Assembly (NCBI GenBank): GCA_038496675.1
Contig: CM076669.1
Location: 16,172,125-16,236,124, forward strand
Source of the DNA: Rachycentron canadum
Taxonomy: Eukaryota > Chordata > Actinopteri > Carangiformes > Rachycentridae
Direction: 5' to 3'
DNA length: 64,000 nt
In this document: in pieces, positions 58,996 to 64,000 of the stretch
How the letters are laid out: each line of letters begins with the position of its first letter
Position numbering within the stretch: position 1 is the stretch's first letter
Translations under genes and position numbers: made by a program
The notes under the pieces: model-generated
The model's database searches: none
Told to the model about the DNA's origin: nothing
What the model saw: only the letters and a program-made list of their open reading frames with translations

Positions 58996-60639
58996 AATGC
59001 TGATATCAACAGTCACCTTCAGTGTTTGTCTCCTTCCTAAAACACACCACAGAACAATAGTACTGAGGGAAGACAGACACAGACATTAGAGGATAATCAG
59101 GATCAGGTCAGAACCATGACTGCTCTGAATGACTGTTTATCTTCTCTGGTGATATGGAGGTTGCAGCCTTTTAATGTCTCATCCTCTCTCAGTGTCTTTC
59201 AGTTTTGTCATGTCTTCATGTCTTTCACATCACCACTGACACACAAATGAATACCACAATGGATCCTTTTGACTATGATTTTTTACACCAGAAGAATAAA
59301 TGAGGATTGGACGGATCCAGTGAAATCAGGAATTGCTTTTGTTTTATTTTCTTAAGGCCGTGCAATTATTACTTATATTATTAACTCTTATTTTATAAGT
59401 TTATTTCTAATAATGCCACATGGTTAGACACAAAGACAGCTCAATGCAGTGCAGTTCTGTTGAGTTTAATGATCAATTAAAGAGGTGCTCTAATAGGAAG
59501 GTGTGTATTTCAGTACTGCAGTATATAAGGTGCATCATACCTTTAATTATGTCATTTTAAGGCACATACTGTATGTTACAGGTACATGTCATCATGATAA
59601 AAAATTATAATTCATGATTACATGATTAATCTGAGGTTTATAGTATAAGATCTTAGTGATGTGTGGTTCTGTATATTCTGTTGGGTTTTTTTTCTTCTTT
59701 AACTTTTTGATGTGTTTATGGAATCGCTTAACCATATATTATTAACATAAAGACTATCCCTTTAATTTAAAGGTGTTTCCCTCCACACTAAGGTGACACA
59801 TGTAGAAAATAAAGCACTAAGTCATTTGATTTACTATTCAAATGAGTTAGTTGTTCCTTACTTTCAAATTCTTCTAATGACATCTGTGACACTTGGTTTT
59901 TTACCTGATGGTTTTTTGTCAATCCATAATTCTTACATATTTGGAGTTGTATTTTTTCTCAGTCTATAAATCCTGCTCAGCTGAGTCTGTTTTACCTCAT
60001 GCACAATATTTCATTTTAAATCTGCAGTGATGTGAGAACCAAAACCACTAAAAGTTATCACTCTTAACGCTCTGGCACTGCACACTAAACTGATGGCTGA
60101 TGTAGATTCTGTTTTTCTTGTCAACTCCAGCTCTTGCTGACGCACGTCTTTGTTTCACCTGTGGGAAATTTCCATAGTTTTTTTTTTTCAGAGTGCTTTG
60201 ACTGAGAGGCAGCCTCTCTTGCACAGGAACACCCTGCTCATTGGTTAGAATAAGGGTGTTCGTGTAATGTGTACAATTCAAATGTTTATATCATTGCAGC
60301 CGATGACCTTCTGTTTTCTGAGAAAAATTCCCACAGCATAACTGGTCACATTCCCAGAAATCAGCAGAGTAAAAATGTCAGACCACCATGACTGTGTTGA
60401 CACATCACTGACTGTGTAGGTGCTGACTACGTGTCGCCTGTTTCTAATGCTGTATTCACATTATTAGCACAGCTAAAAACACAGACCACGTGCTTAGTTG
60501 ACCTTCTAAATGTGCCAACCGTATTCTTCACATTCACCAAGACGTCTACAGTGTTGAATCCTGGAGCCTTGTGTGGAGGTCATCCTGGCAGTGATATCTC
60601 AGTTGTAGGAGTGTTTGCATGGCAACCACATGTTTATGG
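58996..60639. other. Unassigned AT-rich sequence
   Basis: No gene recognised. Confidence 0.35.
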
Positions 60640-60780
60640 GAGTGTTAGGACCAAACAGTGAAGTAACAAGAACACAGGAATTGTTGGTAGAAAAAAGGTA
60701 GATTTTTATTTATCCAAATTATACAAAAGCGAAAGGCTTTGAATTATTTTTATTATTTATTATAAAGCATTAACTGACCC
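60640..60780. repeat. Possible retroelement end
   Basis: GTGTTAGGACCAAACAGTGA through AAAAGGTAGATTTTTATTTA resembles a common teleost retroposon border. Weak evidence. Confidence 0.3.
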
Positions 60781-61884
60781 AATACAATAGAACATGAGGG
60801 CTCATGTATAATAGCTTGGCCAAATCAGATAACACACAAAATGGATTAAAGAAACCAACTATATAAAACTATATAGAATAAGATGTAAGTGATAAGCAAT
60901 ACTAACTAAACCCAAAATCCCCCCATAACACATCAACACATGGTTTGGCCCAATGAGCTGGAGCTTCCACTCCACAAGGAAGTGGAACCACCAACCACCA
61001 CAGTAACTCAAAGATAAGTAAAGAAAAGGTTAATACAGCAGAAAATTCCCTATAATAACCCTACAGTGTAAACCACATAGAGTGGACTGTAAATGAAAAA
61101 ACCTGTTGTGGTACTGATGAGTGAGTGTGTGGATTAAGATATTATTTTGTGTGGTTGTTACCAAGTGGTAGGTGAGTAAGTGATTAAAAGAACAGGATGT
61201 TCTAAAGCTAAAACTCAACACAGTATTATCACAACATGTTGGGGAGTCACAAAATATCTGACCTCACCTTACCACTAACATATCAGCACTCAGTCCTTAT
61301 CAGCTCAACAACAGAGCTACATTCTCTCTCCTTATCCTGACACTGCTCCTGCTGCAGGACTGAACCGACCTGTTCCCACTCTGAGACTGTGGCATGAAGC
61401 TGAAAGAAAAAGAGGGGATTTCCCATTTTCCATAAGGGGAGGAGTGGGGGGGGGGGTTTCCAAAGCGCTTAGGATTAGTTCACAGGGATCCACCACTGTA
61501 ACTTGGCTACAGTGTCTCACAGATCAGGTGCACCAGTCAGTCATTGTTCACCACTGGCAGTTAAGTCAGAACAAAGGAGAGAAGTGACAGCTCCTGAATG
61601 GACAAAATGGTGCAACAGTTACACTTCTGAGGACGATAGAAGACACTAAAGGACAATAAAACAATCTGATGAGAATGAGGAGCACTCGGTTCATGTTTCA
61701 GGGAACATGCATTCTGCATTTCAGTCTTCATTTCATCAGTATTCAATATTGAATACATTCACATGAGAAACAATGTGACCACCTATCTAGAAGTATATCT
61801 GGTTTTTGGATGAAAGTCTTGTTAACGATGAATCCTAAGGTGCATTCATAAACGTCCAATCACTGTCCCTAACACGTCACTGAC
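60781..61884. other. Unassigned sequence
   Basis: Poly-G run at 61447-61457. No exon candidate. Confidence 0.35.
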
Positions 61885-62145
61885 CTTTAACCACTAAATC
61901 TTTTTTGAGTCCAAGTGAGTGGTTGTGCCAAATTTGAAGAAATTGCCTCGAGGTGATCTTGAGATATCATATTAACACAGGTCATAGTGGCCTTGACCTT
62001 TGACCTTTGAACACCAAAATCTAATCAGCAAGTCCTAATGAATACTTCTGACAAATGTGAAGACACTCAAGGCATTACTGAGATATCGCGTTCACAAGAA
62101 CAGGACAAAGACATGTGCATTCAAACCTACATAAGGACGCACGCC
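61885..62145 (+). repeat. Fish SINE-like repeat (TTGACCTTTGACCTTTGA type)
   Basis: GTGCCAAATTTGAAGAAATT, CTTGAGATATCATATT, GGCCTTGACCTTTGACCTTT, ACCAAAATCTAATCAGCAAG and GAGATATCGCGTTCACAAGA are the classic blocks of an abundant teleost repeat. Two degenerate units appear in tandem. Confidence 0.75.
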
Positions 62146-62179
62146 ATCAAAAACCACTCAGTGTTTTAACTGAAGTCCA

Positions 62180-62420
62180 TCAATCCATTATCTATACCAC
62201 TGTCCGTCAGGGTTTGGGCTGGAGCCAATACCAGCTGACATTGGTCACTAGTCTATCACAGGGCCAACATAGACAGATGAACAACCAGTCACACTTGTGC
62301 CTACAGGCAATTTAGAGTGCATGTCTTTGGGCTGTGGGAGGGAACCCACGCAGGCACAAGGATAACATTCAAACTCAGGCCCAGGAATGGAAACCAGAAC
62401 CTTCTAGCTGTGAGGTGATA
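62180..62420 (+). repeat. Fish interspersed repeat (CATGTCTTTGGGCTGTGGGA type)
   Basis: GGGCTGGAGCCAATACCAGC, GTCTATCACAGGGCCAACAT, GGCAATTTAGAGTGCATGTC and GGGAGGGAACCCACGCAGGC are ordered blocks of a very common teleost repeat. Confidence 0.75.
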
Positions 62421-63269
62421 CTCAAACTGAAGTCTTTCTGACTAAATCACAACCTTATGATGTGAATCTGTTTGTCCTTTGTATAAGAGAGGGTTCTTTT
62501 TTCTGAACCTACATCAGGACAACACTGGCTATTTTCCTCCTGCGCTGCAACTGAGAGGAAATGAACAATGGCTACCTTGTGATAGTTAAAGATAATAACA
62601 CCCATCAGCCATGACTTCATCTAATGAACATTTAATGAAAAACAACATGGCAATCTGCAAGCAAAGAAATAAAAATCTTAACCTTTTATTGCTATTTTCC
62701 TTTTCCTGTTTTATGAGAATCCTCCAGGCTCCTATGAAAACAGTTTACCCCCACTGGACACTTTATTAATGACTCTGCTGTTGTTCTGCCTAGAGGGGAG
62801 GTCACTGTCATTAAAGCAATGAGGAACTCCTGAGTGTATCAGTCTGAATTTTACCAAGTTGGCTATATTACATCAGATATCCTAACTAAATACCTGCATT
62901 ATGTCATTCATGTAATCGCTTGTGACATTTGGGAACCGAGGGGACGGATGTTGAGATGTAGAGGTTTTGGATATTTAATGTGTTTTTACTCCTTATAAAC
63001 ACAAGGAAAATGTTAATGTTGCAGTATCAGGGCTTCTGTGTGACTTTAACCCTGGAAAATGGTGCACACTTTCATCTATTGATTAAGAAATCAAGTCACA
63101 TCAGTTTATTGATAACTATAAAAGAAAAGCCCTTTTATAAAATATGATGCAAATTTATATTTAACAACTAAACTGTATGTACTATGACGACATAGCTCTT
63201 TCAAGGAAATTAAATTTACCTGTTTATTTTTTTTTATTCAACCTGTCCATTCGTTTGTTCCAACCCTCT
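62421..63269. other. Unassigned sequence
   Basis: Nothing recognised. Confidence 0.35.
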
Positions 63270-63475
63270 GATATGACTAGACTGTCTATAAAAATGGACG
63301 TAGACTCTGGGCCTGTAAAGTAAAGCCAATGATAAAGTGTCTAAACCCTTCATTCTCTCTAATGACCATCAGGGGGCGACTCCACTGGTTGTTAAAGAAA
63401 TCAGATTGTATTGAAGTCTATGGGAAAATGTCCCTACTTCTCCTTGATTTATTAGCTCAGTAAATGAAACAAATT
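63270..63475 (-). repeat. MITE family 2 copy, reverse
   Basis: CTCTAATGACCATCAGGGGG, CGACTCCACTGGTTGTTAAA, TTGAAGTCTATGGGAAAATG and TTGATTTATTAGCTCAGTAA are the reverse complement of 27560-27740. Confidence 0.8.
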
Positions 63476-64000
63476 TGTTAGCTGCAGAAAAAGAAGCCTT
63501 CACAATGGGACAGCCCATTCCATCACAGCTAATGGGTCATAATAACCTCAACCTATGGGCTTGTTTTTTACACAACAGTCTTGTTCATTCATGCTGTGGA
63601 GGATTTTGACAATGTGATATTGAATGTTTTACTTATTCCACCACTTCTGAGCTCACAACTGAACACCCCCCAAGATCATCAGAGGGCGCTTTAAGGTAAA
63701 ACTGACCATGGTCAGAGACAGAGAAAAGATTAATGTAAATTTATTAACTATGTTTATTTTGAAAGCTGAAGGCAGTTCTCACAGCTTGCCCTGACAGCAA
63801 TCGTTTTGTACATGTCTCTATAATAAGTTAGTATAGACATGTTAAATATACCATAATTTTGAAAGTTGTTGATGCTTCCTTATTAACTAAAGGTGTCAAC
63901 TGTGCATTGTCATTGTAGCTTTAACACTTGCACTTACTGCCACTTTTTTTTCTTTTTTTTTTTTTAGTCCTAAATTGCACCATTAAATTCATTCCAAGTT
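63476..64000. other. Unassigned sequence with a poly-T tract
   Basis: Poly-T at about 63943-63965. No gene recognised before the window edge. Confidence 0.35.

Noticed and set aside
56000..59865. Shared phrase GAGTTAGTTGTTCCTTACTT at about 56003 and 59844
   Set aside because: About 20 bp with no extended similarity on either side; may be chance or a tiny repeat scrap.
1..64000. CRISPR arrays, operons, phage or plasmid features
   Set aside because: The window is eukaryotic; direct repeats found are microsatellites, transposon ends or the 80-bp duplication, with no regular spacer pattern.

Overview
The window looks like nuclear DNA of a teleost fish, probably a spiny-rayed one. It has short spliced exons with GT/AG introns, CpG-richer promoters, and a dense load of Tc1-like transposons, MITEs, SINE-like repeats and CA/GT microsatellites of the kind common in fish. 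No bacterial or viral genes are visible. All repeat family names come from pattern recognition and memory, not from a database search.

1-10.1 kb holds the only convincing protein-coding genes. They are two head-to-tail copies of an ASB13-type ankyrin-repeat and SOCS-box gene, corresponding to the tandem pair called asb13a.1/asb13a.2 in zebrafish. Each has six coding exons; exons 1-5 match in length (43, 188, 157, 135 and 192 nt) and all intron phases match. The predicted proteins are 294 aa (1760-4937) and 280 aa (5292-10086). Copy 1's polyadenylation signal lies about 200 bp before copy 2's start codon. Both promoters carry a ZNF143/Staf-like motif about 130-155 bp before the ATG. ASB proteins act as substrate receptors of Cullin-5/Elongin B-C ubiquitin ligases. 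The two copies have each lost a different key residue of the SOCS box.

10.1-64 kb shows no exon I can defend. It is a patchwork of dead transposons and repeats: a Tc1-like element with a broken transposase nested in an older MITE (10929-12700), a second badly decayed Tc1-like element (31600-32560), nine or more copies of one MITE family with TTAAAGGTCCCATA-like ends, other MITEs and SINE-like repeats, microsatellites, and long AT-rich unique stretches. A one-base N at 20046 is flanked by a 47-bp exact duplication, which looks like a mis-joined assembly gap.

The most unusual structure is at 53752-54148. A 241-bp segment nearly identical to 57000-57240 lies between two exact 80-bp direct repeats. 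It looks like a copied, templated insertion rather than a transposition. The coding-free 54 kb may be an intergenic regulatory region or part of a large intron; the sequence alone does not decide.
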